The notes beneath the pieces are model-generated. The model was not told where the DNA came from. It worked only from the letters and a program-made list of their open reading frames with translations, and ran no database searches. A program made the translations under genes and the position numbers. From Actinomycetospora lemnae (GTDB lineage: Bacteria > Actinomycetota > Actinomycetes > Mycobacteriales > Pseudonocardiaceae), in NCBI RefSeq assembly GCF_028737315.1, contig NZ_JAQZAO010000009.1, forward strand, positions 186,001 through 250,000: DNA of 64,000 bases, given 5' to 3'. This document shows positions 42,389 to 50,541 of this stretch, piece after piece. Every line of letters begins with the position of its first letter. Within the stretch, counting starts at the first letter, position 1.

Positions 42389-43582
42389 ATGGCGGCCCAT
42401 CGCGCGATCGTCGTCGGCCTCGGCGGGCTCGGCTCCGCGGCCCTCCACCGGCTCGCCGCGGAGATCGGTCCCGGCGACGGCACCGTCCTCGGGATCGAGC
42501 AGTTCGAGCTCGGACACCACCGCGGCGCCTCCCAGGACCACTCCCGGATCATCCGTCTCGCCCAGCACCAGGAGGAGTACGCCGCGCTGGCGGCCCCGGC
42601 CTACAAGGCCTGGTACGAGGTCGAGGCGGAGGCGTGCCAGCAGATCGTCACCCCCACCGGCGGCCTGGTCATCGAGGACCGGACCGCCCGGCAGGGCACC
42701 GCCACCGGCACCCGCAACATCGAGGGCTACACCGCGATGTTCGACCGCCACGGCGTCGCCTACGAACGCCTCGACGCCGGCGAGCTGGTCGCCCGCTGGC
42801 CCCAGTTCCGCGCCCACGACGGCATCGCGGCCCTGTACCAGCCCGACTCGGGCATCGTCGACGCCGCGCGGGCCAACGCGGTGCACATCGCCCTCGCCCG
42901 GGCCCGCGGCGCCGAGGTCCGCACGAGCACCCCGGTCCGCGCCGTCGTCCCCGACGGCGAGGGCGTCGCCGTCGTCACCGACACCGAGACCTTCCGGGCC
43001 GACCGGGTGGTGGTCGCCAGCGACGCCTGGACCAACCAGGTGCTCGCCGAGACGGGGACGACGCTGCCACTGACCGTGCTGCGCGAGCAGGTCACCTACT
43101 ACGCCACGCCGCACCTCGCGGAGTTCGCGCCGTCGCGCTTCCCGGTGTTCATGTGGCACGGGCGGCACAACTTCTACGGCTTCCCGGTCTACGGCGAGGT
43201 CGCCACGAAGCTCGGCCAGCACATGGGCGGCGACGAGACCACCGCCGACACCCGCACCTTCGAGCCCGACCCCGTCCGGCGTGCGCGCTACGCCGACTTC
43301 GTCGACCGCCACCTCCCACGCTTCGGCGGGCCCGAGCTCTACTCGAAGACCTGCCTCTACACGGTGCCGCCGGACCAGCACTTCATCCTCGACACGCTGC
43401 CCGAGCACCCGCAGATCGTGGTCGCCAACGGCGCCGGCCACGCGTTCAAGTTCGCCGCGCTCATCGGGCGCCTGCTCGCGGACCTCGCGCTGGGCCACGA
43501 GCCCTCGCACCCGATCGACGCCTTCTCGATCACCCGCCCGGCCCTGACCGACCCGAGCTTCCCGCGGAGCTTCCATGTCTGA
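42389..43582 (+). CDS. MSOX/MTOX-like flavin-dependent N-methyl amino acid oxidase
   Basis: The 397-residue protein has the FAD fold AIVVGLGGLGSAALHRLA, then GASQDHSRIIRLA, GIVDAARAN and the C-terminal KTCLYTVPPDQHFILD. In monomeric sarcosine oxidase and N-methyltryptophan oxidase the cysteine of that last motif (here Cys322) carries the covalent flavin. These enzymes oxidise secondary or tertiary N-methyl amino acids to release formaldehyde and H2O2. In this operon it would demethylate the product of the Rieske oxygenase (dimethylglycine- or sarcosine-like). The ATG at 42389 follows a GTG in frame. Confidence 0.88.
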   Translation: MAAHRAIVVGLGGLGSAALHRLAAEIGPGDGTVLGIEQFELGHHRGASQDHSRIIRLAQHQEEYAALAAPAYKAWYEVEAEACQQIVTPTGGLVIEDRTARQGTATGTRNIEGYTAMFDRHGVAYERLDAGELVARWPQFRAHDGIAALYQPDSGIVDAARANAVHIALARARGAEVRTSTPVRAVVPDGEGVAVVTDTETFRADRVVVASDAWTNQVLAETGTTLPLTVLREQVTYYATPHLAEFAPSRFPVFMWHGRHNFYGFPVYGEVATKLGQHMGGDETTADTRTFEPDPVRRARYADFVDRHLPRFGGPELYSKTCLYTVPPDQHFILDTLPEHPQIVVANGAGHAFKFAALIGRLLADLALGHEPSHPIDAFSITRPALTDPSFPRSFHV

Positions 43583-44885
43583 GACGCGTACCGACCCGTA
43601 CGCCGCCCTCCCGGCGCGGCCGGTCGACCCGGCCCTGTTCACCGTCGAGAGCACCTACGCGCCGACGCGGCTGCCCGTCGAGCTCGCCTCGACGCTGCTG
43701 CCCGACGCCTACACCTCGGCGGAGTTCTTCGCCCTCGAGCAGCAGCGCCTGTTCACGACGTCCTGGGTGGCCGTGGGCATCACCAGCGACGTCGCGAAGC
43801 CCGGCGCGTGCATCGTCGTCGAGGTCGCCGGGCGGTCGATCTTCATCACCCGCAACCGGCACGGCGAGCTGCGCGCCTTCCACAACCTCTGCCGCCACCG
43901 CGCGACGAAGCTGCTCGACGGTGACGCCCGCGAGGTCGGCAAGCGCGGGCGCATCCGCTGCCCGTACCACAACTGGACCTACGACACCGACGGCACGTGC
44001 CTCGGGACGCCGCTGTTCGAGGACTCCGACGTCCCGGCCGGCCAGGAGCCGATCTTCGACACGTCGGTGGCCACGGGCTTCGACCGCGCCGACTACGGCC
44101 TGCTCGAGGTCGCGGTCGACAGCTGGGGACTGTTCCTGTTCGTCAACCTGTCGCCGGACCCGCAGCCGTTGACGACCCAGCTCGGGGACCTGCCGGAGCG
44201 CTTCGCCGACTACCGGCTCGACGAGTGGGTGACGCAGCGGACGCTAACCTACGACGTCGCCGCGAACCACAAGCTCATCGGCGAGAACTTCATGGAGTAC
44301 TACCACCTGCCCTGGGTCCACCCGGAGCTCAACCAGGTCTCCAAGTTCTCCGACCACTACCGCTGGCAGGGCCCCGGCATGTACACGGGCATGTGCACGA
44401 CGCCGGTGTCGCGCAACACCGACGCCGGCGGCTGGGACGGCCTCGCGCCGCTGTCGTCGCTGGGCCCGCAGGACGCCGACAGCGGGCGCTTCGTCTGGCT
44501 GTTCCCGGGCACCGCGCTGGTCGTCCTGCCCAACCACGCGTTCGTGCTGTTCAACCGGCCCGTCGCGCCGAACCGGACGGTCGAGACCGCGGTCCTGCTG
44601 GCCCACCCCGAGTCGCTCGCGTCGCCGGACGCGGCCGAGGGGGTGGAGCAGCTGGCGAAGTTCTGGGACCTGGTCAACCGCCAGGACCTCGAGATCGTCG
44701 AGCGCGTGCAGGAGGGGCTGGAGAACCCGGCCTACCGCGGCGGGCGGATGTGCTTCCGCTTCGAGGAGCCGCTGCACCGCTACCAGAACATGGTCATCGA
44801 CCGGATGGTCGGGATCGACCGTGTGCCCGCGGGTGACTCGCTGGACCCCGGCGACACCATGACGCGGATGTTCCCGGACCCGTGA
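43575..44885 (+). CDS. Rieske oxygenase alpha subunit (betaine/stachydrine-type N-demethylase)
   Basis: The 436-residue protein has the Rieske cluster ligands CRH (NLCRHRATKL) and CPYH (RCPYHNWTYDTDG). The mononuclear iron site is GENFMEYYHLPWVHPEL, followed by GRFVWLFPG. The absence of a beta subunit and the EYYHLPWVHPEL iron motif match the quaternary-amine group (glycine betaine, carnitine or stachydrine monooxygenases) rather than aromatic dioxygenases. The ATG overlaps the oxidase gene by eight bases. It should hydroxylate an N-methyl group so that formaldehyde leaves. Confidence 0.9.
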   Translation: MSETRTDPYAALPARPVDPALFTVESTYAPTRLPVELASTLLPDAYTSAEFFALEQQRLFTTSWVAVGITSDVAKPGACIVVEVAGRSIFITRNRHGELRAFHNLCRHRATKLLDGDAREVGKRGRIRCPYHNWTYDTDGTCLGTPLFEDSDVPAGQEPIFDTSVATGFDRADYGLLEVAVDSWGLFLFVNLSPDPQPLTTQLGDLPERFADYRLDEWVTQRTLTYDVAANHKLIGENFMEYYHLPWVHPELNQVSKFSDHYRWQGPGMYTGMCTTPVSRNTDAGGWDGLAPLSSLGPQDADSGRFVWLFPGTALVVLPNHAFVLFNRPVAPNRTVETAVLLAHPESLASPDAAEGVEQLAKFWDLVNRQDLEIVERVQEGLENPAYRGGRMCFRFEEPLHRYQNMVIDRMVGIDRVPAGDSLDPGDTMTRMFPDP

Positions 44886-44986
44886 CGGCCACGCTGATCG
44901 GTGGCGAGACCCTCGCCGTCGAGGACCCGTCCACCGCTCTGCTCACCAGACCTCATCCCTACGTCGCCGCCCGCCGGATGCGCTGA
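44882..44986 (+). CDS. possible 34-residue peptide gene
   Basis: A GTG overlapping the Rieske stop (GTGA) opens a 34-codon frame ending at 44986, and AGGAGG for the next gene begins right there. The product ends LLTRPHPYVAARRMR. The overlap suggests it is translated, perhaps only to carry ribosomes to the reductase gene. No family is recognised. Confidence 0.3.
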   Translation: MTATLIGGETLAVEDPSTALLTRPHPYVAARRMR

Positions 44987-44996
44987 GGAGGTCGTC

Positions 44997-45935
44997 ATGC
45001 AGATGATCGTGCACGAGCGCCGCGACGAGGCCGAGGGCGTCGTCTCCCTGCACCTGGGCCGGGCCGACGGCGGGGAGCTGCCGGCGTGGGCGCCCGGCGC
45101 GCACGTCGACGTCACCCTCGCCAACGGGCTGGTCCGCCAGTACTCGCTGTGCTCCGACCCCGGCGACCGCGCGCGGTGGCGCCTGGGCGTGCTGCGCGAG
45201 CCGGTGAGCCGCGGCGGCTCGGAGTACGTCGTGGACAAGATCCACGGCGGCGACATCGTCGAGATCGGCGAGCCGCGCAACAACTTCGCCCTCGACCCGT
45301 CCCCGCGCTACGTCTTCGTGGCCGGTGGCATCGGGATCACGCCGATCCTGCCGATGATCGCCGCGGCGGAGGCGGCCGGCGCGGAGTGGACGCTGCTCTA
45401 CGGCGGGCGCGCCCGGACCTCGATGGCCTTCCGCGGCGAGCTCGTGCGCCACGGCGAGAAGGTCACGGTCGTCCCGCAGGACCAGGCGGGCCTGCTCGAC
45501 CTCGCCGGCCTGCTCGGGACGCCGCGCCCGGACACGCTGGTCTACGCGTGCGGGCCCGAGCCGATGCTCGACGCCGTCGCGGACGCGATGCCCGCCTGGC
45601 CTGTGGGCAGCCTGCGCGTGGAGCGGTTCACCCCGAAGACCGTCGAGACCGACGGGCCCGACACGTCGTTCGAGGTCGAGTGCGCGGCCAGCGGGGTCAC
45701 CCTCGAGGTCCCGCCCGACCGCAGCATCCTCGCGGTGGCGCGGGACGCCGACGTCCGCGTCGACTTCTCCTGCGAGGAGGGCACCTGCGGCACCTGCGAG
45801 ACGCCCCTGCTCGCCGGGCGCGCCGAGCACCGCGACACCCTGCTCACCGAGGAGGAGCGCGAGGCCCAGGACACGGTGTTCATCTGCGTCTCGCGGGCTG
45901 CGCGGGGCTGCCCGCGCCTGACGCTGGACCTGTGA
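44997..45935 (+). CDS. flavin and [2Fe-2S] reductase of the Rieske system
   Basis: The 312-residue protein has the order of phthalate-dioxygenase-type reductases. A flavin domain (WAPGAHVDVTL, RQYSLCSDPGD) comes first, then an NAD domain (YVFVAGGIGITPILPMI, VYACGPEPMLDAV) and a C-terminal plant-type ferredoxin (SCEEGTCGTCETPLLAG with a distant CVSRA cysteine). It passes electrons from NADH to the Rieske oxygenase. GAGGAGG precedes ATG 44997; the frame is open upstream to 44901. Confidence 0.92.
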   Translation: MQMIVHERRDEAEGVVSLHLGRADGGELPAWAPGAHVDVTLANGLVRQYSLCSDPGDRARWRLGVLREPVSRGGSEYVVDKIHGGDIVEIGEPRNNFALDPSPRYVFVAGGIGITPILPMIAAAEAAGAEWTLLYGGRARTSMAFRGELVRHGEKVTVVPQDQAGLLDLAGLLGTPRPDTLVYACGPEPMLDAVADAMPAWPVGSLRVERFTPKTVETDGPDTSFEVECAASGVTLEVPPDRSILAVARDADVRVDFSCEEGTCGTCETPLLAGRAEHRDTLLTEEEREAQDTVFICVSRAARGCPRLTLDL

Positions 45936-47101
45936 GCGTGGACGTGGACCTGCGCGAGCTCGGCGCGGAGCGGCTCGCGCGGGCGCAGGCGTCGCTGCGC
46001 GCCCACGACCTCCCGGCCGCGCTCCTCTTCGACCCGGGCAACGTCCGGTACGTGACCTCCGACGGGTCCTACCTCGTCGCGAACCTCCACGTCTCGTACC
46101 GCTGGGCGCTGGCGTTCGCCGAGCACGCGCCGATCCTGTGGGAGCCGGCCGAGTCGATCCCGCTCGCGCGATCGCGCTTCGACGGCGAGGTGCGCCCGAC
46201 GACGTCGTTCACCTTCTTCGGCTCGGGCGACCGCAGCGGCGAGCACGCCCGCACGGCGATGACCGAGGTCCGCGACGAGCTGCGGGCCCGCGGGCTCGCC
46301 GATGCGCCGCTGGGCATCGACCGGGCGGAGTCGGTGGTGTTCCTCGCGCTCGCCGACCTCGGGGTGCGGGTGGTCGACGCGGTGGGGGCGCTCGAGGTGG
46401 CCCGGGCGGTGAAGACCGACCCCGAGCTCGCGATCCACCGGGAGAACGCGCGGCTGACCGACGAGGCCGTCGGCCGGTTCCTCGAGCACCTGGAACCGGG
46501 CCGCACCGAGCGGGAGCTGTGGGCGCGGCTGATGTACGAGTGCTTCACCACCGGCGGGATGCACTCCGAGAGCCGGCTGCTGTGCTCCGGGCCGCGCACC
46601 AACCCGTGGATGCAGGAGGCGACCGGGCGGGTCGTGCGGGGCGGGGAGGCGGTCGCGTTCGACACCGACCTCGTCGGCCCGCACGGCTACCTCACCGACA
46701 TCTCCCGCACCTACGTCTGCGGCGACGCGGCGCCGTCCACGGAGCTGCGCGACGTCTACCAGGCCGCGTACGGGTTCGTGCACGCGGCGATCCCGGAGTT
46801 CCGCTCCGGGCGCTCGTTCGCCGAGCTCGGCGAGCTGCTCGGCCCGCGCCTGCCCGCGGAGTACCGGGCCCAGCGCTACCCGTTCCTCGCCCACGGCTGC
46901 GGCGCGGCCGACGAGTACCCGGCGATCGTCGTCGACGGCCACCACGGCGGCGTCCTCGAGCCCGGCATGGTGATCAGCGTCGAGGGCTACATGGGCCGCG
47001 TCGGCGGCGCGGCGGGCGCGAAGTACGAGGAGCAGATCGTCATCACCGACGGCGCGCCGGAGCTGATCTCCTCCGCGCCGGCGGAGCCACGGCTGCTGTG
47101 A
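45932..47101 (+). CDS. M24-family metalloprotein, DddP-like
   Basis: The 389-residue protein has the pita-bread fold with all metal ligands: Asp244 and Asp246 in AFDTDLVG, Asp256 in LTDISRTY, His321 in LAHGCG, Glu351 in ISVEGYMG and Glu366 in KYEEQIV. The LLCSGPRTNPWMQEA block and the FDTD pair are shared with DMSP lyase DddP rather than with typical Xaa-Pro peptidases, and creatinases lack these metal ligands. GTG overlaps the reductase stop. As the last gene of a betaine-type demethylation operon, it may cleave a sulfonium or related zwitterion. Confidence 0.8.
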   Translation: MSVDVDLRELGAERLARAQASLRAHDLPAALLFDPGNVRYVTSDGSYLVANLHVSYRWALAFAEHAPILWEPAESIPLARSRFDGEVRPTTSFTFFGSGDRSGEHARTAMTEVRDELRARGLADAPLGIDRAESVVFLALADLGVRVVDAVGALEVARAVKTDPELAIHRENARLTDEAVGRFLEHLEPGRTERELWARLMYECFTTGGMHSESRLLCSGPRTNPWMQEATGRVVRGGEAVAFDTDLVGPHGYLTDISRTYVCGDAAPSTELRDVYQAAYGFVHAAIPEFRSGRSFAELGELLGPRLPAEYRAQRYPFLAHGCGAADEYPAIVVDGHHGGVLEPGMVISVEGYMGRVGGAAGAKYEEQIVITDGAPELISSAPAEPRLL

Positions 47102-47102
47102 G

Positions 47103-48245
47103 TCAGGTCCGCGCGAGCGCGAGCAGCGGGACCACGAGCTCGTCGGCGGACAGCGAGCCGTGCTGGCCGGGCAGGCGCGAGAGCAGGGGCTCGGCGGTCG
47201 GGCAGACCACGGCGGCGGTGCCGCGCAGCGCGGCGACGACGTCGGGGACGCGGTCGCGCACGGCGTCGTCGACCGGGCCGAACCAGCCGCGCGCGATCGC
47301 CTCGTCGCCGTCGACCACCCACGCGTCGTCGCCGAGCACCCCGCGCCAGGAGGCCAGCACGTCCGCGGCCGCGCCGGGCCGCGCGTAGACGAGACGCGCG
47401 CGCGGGTCGCCGCCGACGAGCGCGACGCCGGCGACGAGGTCGGGGTCGTTCTCCGCGTCGTGGCGGCGGTCGATCGTCACCATCCCGTGGTCGCCGGTGA
47501 TCGCGAGCAGGGTGTCGGCGGGGAGCTCCTCGACGAGCTGGGCGACGAGCCGGTCGATCTGGCGCAGCTGCCAGCGCCAGGCCGTCGAGCCGGGTCCGCG
47601 CAGGTGGCCGAGCTGGTCGAGGTCGGCGTGGTAGGCGTAGACGAGCTGTGGCCCGGGACGCCCGAGGGCGTCGAGGAGCTCGGCGGCGAGGTCGCCGAAC
47701 GCGCCGACCCCGCGGTACTGCGCGCCGCGCAGCGCCGAGCGGGTCAGCCCGGACTCGCGGAAGGCGCGGTCGGAGACCACGGTCGCCCCGACGTCGCGCG
47801 CGAGGGCCTGCTCGAAGACGGTCGGGCGCGGCTGCACGGTCTCGGGGACGAGCAGCTCGCGGGCGTCGCGGCCGTCGCCGGTCCAGGTCAGGGTGTCGAG
47901 GAGGGTGCCGCCGTCACCTCCGACGCGCACCCGGATGCCGAGCGTCCCGTGGGTGCCCGGCGGTAGCCCGGTGCCGAGCGAGGTGACGCTGATCGAGGTG
48001 CTGCTCGGGAACCCGACGGTCAGCGGCCCGTGATCGGCCATCGCGGCGAGGAACGGCGCGTCGGCGGCGTGCTCGTGCAGCAGCCGGTGACCCAGCCCGT
48101 CGACGAGCAGCAGCGCGGCCGCCCGCACCGGGGGCAGGCCGAGCGCCGGTGTCCCACCCGGGGTCACCGCCTCCAGCAGGGCCGGCACGACGTCGTGCAG
48201 GCCGGGACGGTCGGGATCGGGCAGGACGAGCTCGGCGGCCTCCAC
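47103..48245 (-). CDS. alkaline-phosphatase-superfamily (nucleotide pyrophosphatase-like) protein
   Basis: The 380-residue protein has the metal and nucleophile pattern of the type I phosphodiesterase family: LLLVDGLGHRLL, GFPSSTSISVTSLGTGLPPG with the catalytic Thr/Ser, YHADLDQLGHLRGPGS and ITGDHGMVTI. There is no signal peptide. It is convergent with the M24 gene, one base apart. GTG 48245 begins the conserved part. Typical actinobacterial members hydrolyse phosphodiesters; the substrate is unknown. Confidence 0.85.
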   Translation of the reverse strand: MEAAELVLPDPDRPGLHDVVPALLEAVTPGGTPALGLPPVRAAALLLVDGLGHRLLHEHAADAPFLAAMADHGPLTVGFPSSTSISVTSLGTGLPPGTHGTLGIRVRVGGDGGTLLDTLTWTGDGRDARELLVPETVQPRPTVFEQALARDVGATVVSDRAFRESGLTRSALRGAQYRGVGAFGDLAAELLDALGRPGPQLVYAYHADLDQLGHLRGPGSTAWRWQLRQIDRLVAQLVEELPADTLLAITGDHGMVTIDRRHDAENDPDLVAGVALVGGDPRARLVYARPGAAADVLASWRGVLGDDAWVVDGDEAIARGWFGPVDDAVRDRVPDVVAALRGTAAVVCPTAEPLLSRLPGQHGSLSADELVVPLLALART

Positions 48246-48334
48246 GCGCGCATTCTCGCCGAGGTGCGCGGGGAGCGGTACGCCGACGACGCGTGAGCAG
48301 GCGAGCACCCAGCAGTGAATAGGTGCGGCCGTTC

Positions 48335-48354
48335 GAGTGTACTCACTGGCCAGT
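48335..48354. promoter_or_regulatory. adjacent dyads upstream of the Trp/Cys peptide gene
   Basis: GAGTGTACTC (arms GAGT/ACTC) is followed directly by the perfect palindrome ACTGGCCAGT. The pair lies in an AT-richer region 52 bases before ATG 48406 and looks like a regulator-binding site. Confidence 0.4.
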
Positions 48355-48405
48355 TCCAGCACCCACTGTCACTGTCGACACCCCGGGTGACGAGAGGGGA
48401 CCGCC

Positions 48406-48579
48406 ATGACCGTCGACATCCTGACCCGCCCGTTGATCGCCGTGCAGCCGGCGGGGCCGGAGCACGTCCACGACCGCACCTGCTGGTGGGACGTCCTGGA
48501 GTGCCGCTGGGCCGGGCCCGCCCACCCGGCGCCCCCGACCCCGCGGATCCCCGCGCCCCGGCGGTCGCCGGAGGAGTGA
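48406..48579 (+). CDS. 57-residue Trp/Cys-rich peptide
   Basis: GAGGGGA lies seven bases before the ATG. The product has an ordinary start (TVDILTRPLIAVQPAGPEHV), then HDRTCWWDVLECRW, and a Pro/Arg-rich end with no further cysteine. The CWWDVxxCRW block with two cysteines six apart looks conserved and could be a metal site, a disulfide loop or the core of a modified peptide. No radical-SAM or other maturation gene is nearby. It is divergent from the phosphatase gene and has a dyad-rich promoter. Confidence 0.5.
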   Translation: MTVDILTRPLIAVQPAGPEHVHDRTCWWDVLECRWAGPAHPAPPTPRIPAPRRSPEE

Positions 48580-48583
48580 GCCC

Positions 48584-49411
48584 TCAGCGCCCCGCCGAGA
48601 GCAGGCCCCCGGACCCCGAGGACGGGAACAGGTGGCGCTCGGCGACGAGGGCGAGGAAACGGCGCGCGTGGTGGGGTGACTCGGCGACGCCCGGCGGCAC
48701 CGCGGCGCCCACGCGCGCATAGGCCCGACCGGCGAGCTGCTCGAGCAGCTCGGTCACCGGGCCCTCGCCCGGGGCGCCGAGGCGCGACAGGCGCACGAGG
48801 CCCGTGCCGCCGAAGGTCCGCTCGGCGTACTCGGGGAAGACGCCGGCGAGGAACAGGGCGCCGTCGCCGATGCGCCGCCACACGCCCGGTTGCTGGTCGG
48901 CCGGCACGGACTCGAGCAGCAGGGCCAGGGCGGGCAGGTCCAGCTCGTCCCACCGCCGGGCGTGCCGTCCCCGCTCGTCGCGCCGCCACACGACGCCGGA
49001 GGTCAGCCGCGCGTAGGAGGCGAGCAGCTCCGCGAGGTGGAGGCGGTGCGCGGGATCGGTCGCGAAGGCCGCCAGCTGCGGCCCGTCGAAGATCGGCACC
49101 CGGGTGCGCGGGGCCGTCCGGTCCGGGGCGTGCAGGCGCCCGACCAGCGCGCGGGACGTCCGGTGCACCGCCGCGGCGAACACGAGGAACGGTGAGACGT
49201 GGCGGAAGCGCCCGTCCTCGTCGCGGCGGGCGGCGAGCACGGCGTCGGCGACGTCGGGACGGTCGAGCAGCTCGAGCACGAGCTCGGGACGCCGCCGCAG
49301 GGGCCCGACCCGGTCCGGCTCCCCGCCGGCGAGGGCGAGGAGGTCGCGGTCGGTCAGGTGCTCGCCGTAGCGGCGTCCGACGGCCTTCGCAGCGTCCCGA
49401 CCGGCGTCCAT
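48584..49411 (-). CDS. hypothetical protein (275 aa)
   Basis: The 275-residue soluble protein contains DLLALAGGEPDRVGPLRRRP, FLVFAAAVHRTSRALVGR, and DQQPGVWRRIGDGALFLAGV followed by FPEYAERTFGG. The regular helices and conserved-looking aromatic blocks suggest a real gene. I do not recognise a domain, catalytic motif or membrane segment. It is convergent with the small peptide gene and codirectional with the HdeD gene upstream (seven bases apart), so they may be co-transcribed. Confidence 0.7.
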   Translation of the reverse strand: MDAGRDAAKAVGRRYGEHLTDRDLLALAGGEPDRVGPLRRRPELVLELLDRPDVADAVLAARRDEDGRFRHVSPFLVFAAAVHRTSRALVGRLHAPDRTAPRTRVPIFDGPQLAAFATDPAHRLHLAELLASYARLTSGVVWRRDERGRHARRWDELDLPALALLLESVPADQQPGVWRRIGDGALFLAGVFPEYAERTFGGTGLVRLSRLGAPGEGPVTELLEQLAGRAYARVGAAVPPGVAESPHHARRFLALVAERHLFPSSGSGGLLSAGR

Positions 49412-49418
49412 GTCTCCA

Positions 49419-49967
49419 CTATGCGGAGCGACGCATGCTCAGGGCCAGGCCGATGTCCATGGCGCCGCGGAAGAGGAAGCCCAGCGCGACCATGATCGCG
49501 ATGAGGCCGACCGCGGTGCCCGGCGAGACCAGCAGGATGAACGCGACGACGAGGCTGAGGACGCCGAGGGCCAGGTTCCACACGCGGTGGTCGCGCTGGG
49601 AGAAGCCCACGAGCAGGTCGTGCACGCCGGCGATGACGAACCAGAGGATGAGACCCCAGACCAGCACGAGGATGCCGCCCCCGGGCTGGAAGAGCACGAG
49701 GATGCCCGCGACGAGGGCGAGCACGCCGAACGCGGCGAGCCAGCCGCGTCCCGTCGAGCCCGTCTCGGCCCGCCAGGCCACCCCGATCTCGAGCGCGCCC
49801 TGGATCACGAGACCGATCCCGAGGGCGAACGCCGCCCCGAGGATCGCCAGCCCCGGGAAGAAGAGCGCGATGATCCCGACGAAGATCCCCAGGATCCCGG
49901 AGGCCAGGATCCAGCCCCACCCGCTCGAGGCGCGGCGCACGCCGGGCCCACTCGTCGCGCTGGTCAT
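49419..49967 (-). CDS. HdeD-family membrane protein
   Basis: The 182-residue protein has six membrane helices in three hairpins (GWGWILASGILGIFVGIIAL; GWLAAFGVLALVAGILVLFQ; VWNLALGVLSLVVAFILLVS), the HdeD/DUF308 pattern. GAGGGGA lies before ATG 49967. HdeD proteins are linked to acid and envelope stress. The long upstream open frame on this strand is a shadow of three plus-strand genes. Confidence 0.88.
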   Translation of the reverse strand: MTSATSGPGVRRASSGWGWILASGILGIFVGIIALFFPGLAILGAAFALGIGLVIQGALEIGVAWRAETGSTGRGWLAAFGVLALVAGILVLFQPGGGILVLVWGLILWFVIAGVHDLLVGFSQRDHRVWNLALGVLSLVVAFILLVSPGTAVGLIAIMVALGFLFRGAMDIGLALSMRRSA

Positions 49968-50070
49968 CGCACGTCCCCTCCCGACACACCGGTGATCAGG
50001 AACACATCGAATCGCCGGGCGCTGCTCCTGTCGAGAGGGCGCGCTTGACCCGTCTGGTGCGCTGTCCGGT

Positions 50071-50541
50071 GTGAGCACCCGTCTGCTCGACCCCGCCGTG
50101 CCCGTGGAGGCCCACGCGGGCGAGCGGCTGGCGGGCGCGCCCGTGATCTGGCTCGGCACCGTCGCACCGGACGGGCGCCCGCACACGGTGCCGGTGTGGT
50201 TCACCTGGGACGACCCGAAGGTCACGATCTTCAGTCGCCCGGACACCGCGAAGGTGGGCCACCTGCGCGCGCACGCCGCGGTGAGCGTCGCCCTGGACAC
50301 CGCGGAGGAGGGCACGGACGTCGTCACCGGCTCCGGGAAGGCCGTCCTCACCGAGCTCGCCCGGGTGGAGCGCGCCCTCGACGCGTTCGGGCGCAAGTAC
50401 GCCCCGGTGCTCGGCGAGCAGCCACTCGACGCGTGGCTGATGACCTTCTCGTTGCCGATCGTCGTCACGCTCGACCGGCTCGTGGCGTGGCGCAGCACCT
50501 CCGCCGGCCTCGAGTACCGGTCGCTACCCTCCGCCGGGTGA
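50071..50541 (+). CDS. split-barrel flavin/F420-binding pyridoxamine-oxidase-like protein
   Basis: The 156-residue protein has the FMN-binding split barrel: APVIWLGTVAPDGRPHTVPV, FTWDDPKVTIFSRPDTAKVG, HLRAHAAVSVALDTAEEG, then VVTGSGKAVL. It fits the group of actinobacterial F420-dependent enzymes (TIGR03667-like, from memory). Likely an F420H2-linked reductase or FMN protein. Its stop overlaps the beta-lactamase start. Confidence 0.82.
   Translation: MSTRLLDPAVPVEAHAGERLAGAPVIWLGTVAPDGRPHTVPVWFTWDDPKVTIFSRPDTAKVGHLRAHAAVSVALDTAEEGTDVVTGSGKAVLTELARVERALDAFGRKYAPVLGEQPLDAWLMTFSLPIVVTLDRLVAWRSTSAGLEYRSLPSAG

Noticed and set aside
45932-47101. Creatinase, because a sarcosine-oxidase-like gene is in the operon
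   Set aside because: Creatinases have lost the metal ligands, while all of them are present here, together with DddP-type signature blocks.
41303-47101. Classical aromatic ring-hydroxylating dioxygenase cluster
   Set aside because: There is no beta subunit or dihydrodiol dehydrogenase, and the iron-site motif and MSOX-like neighbour fit quaternary-amine demethylases.
48406-48579. Mycofactocin precursor gene
   Set aside because: The product lacks the required C-terminal IDGMCGVY-like end, and no mftB/mftC genes follow.
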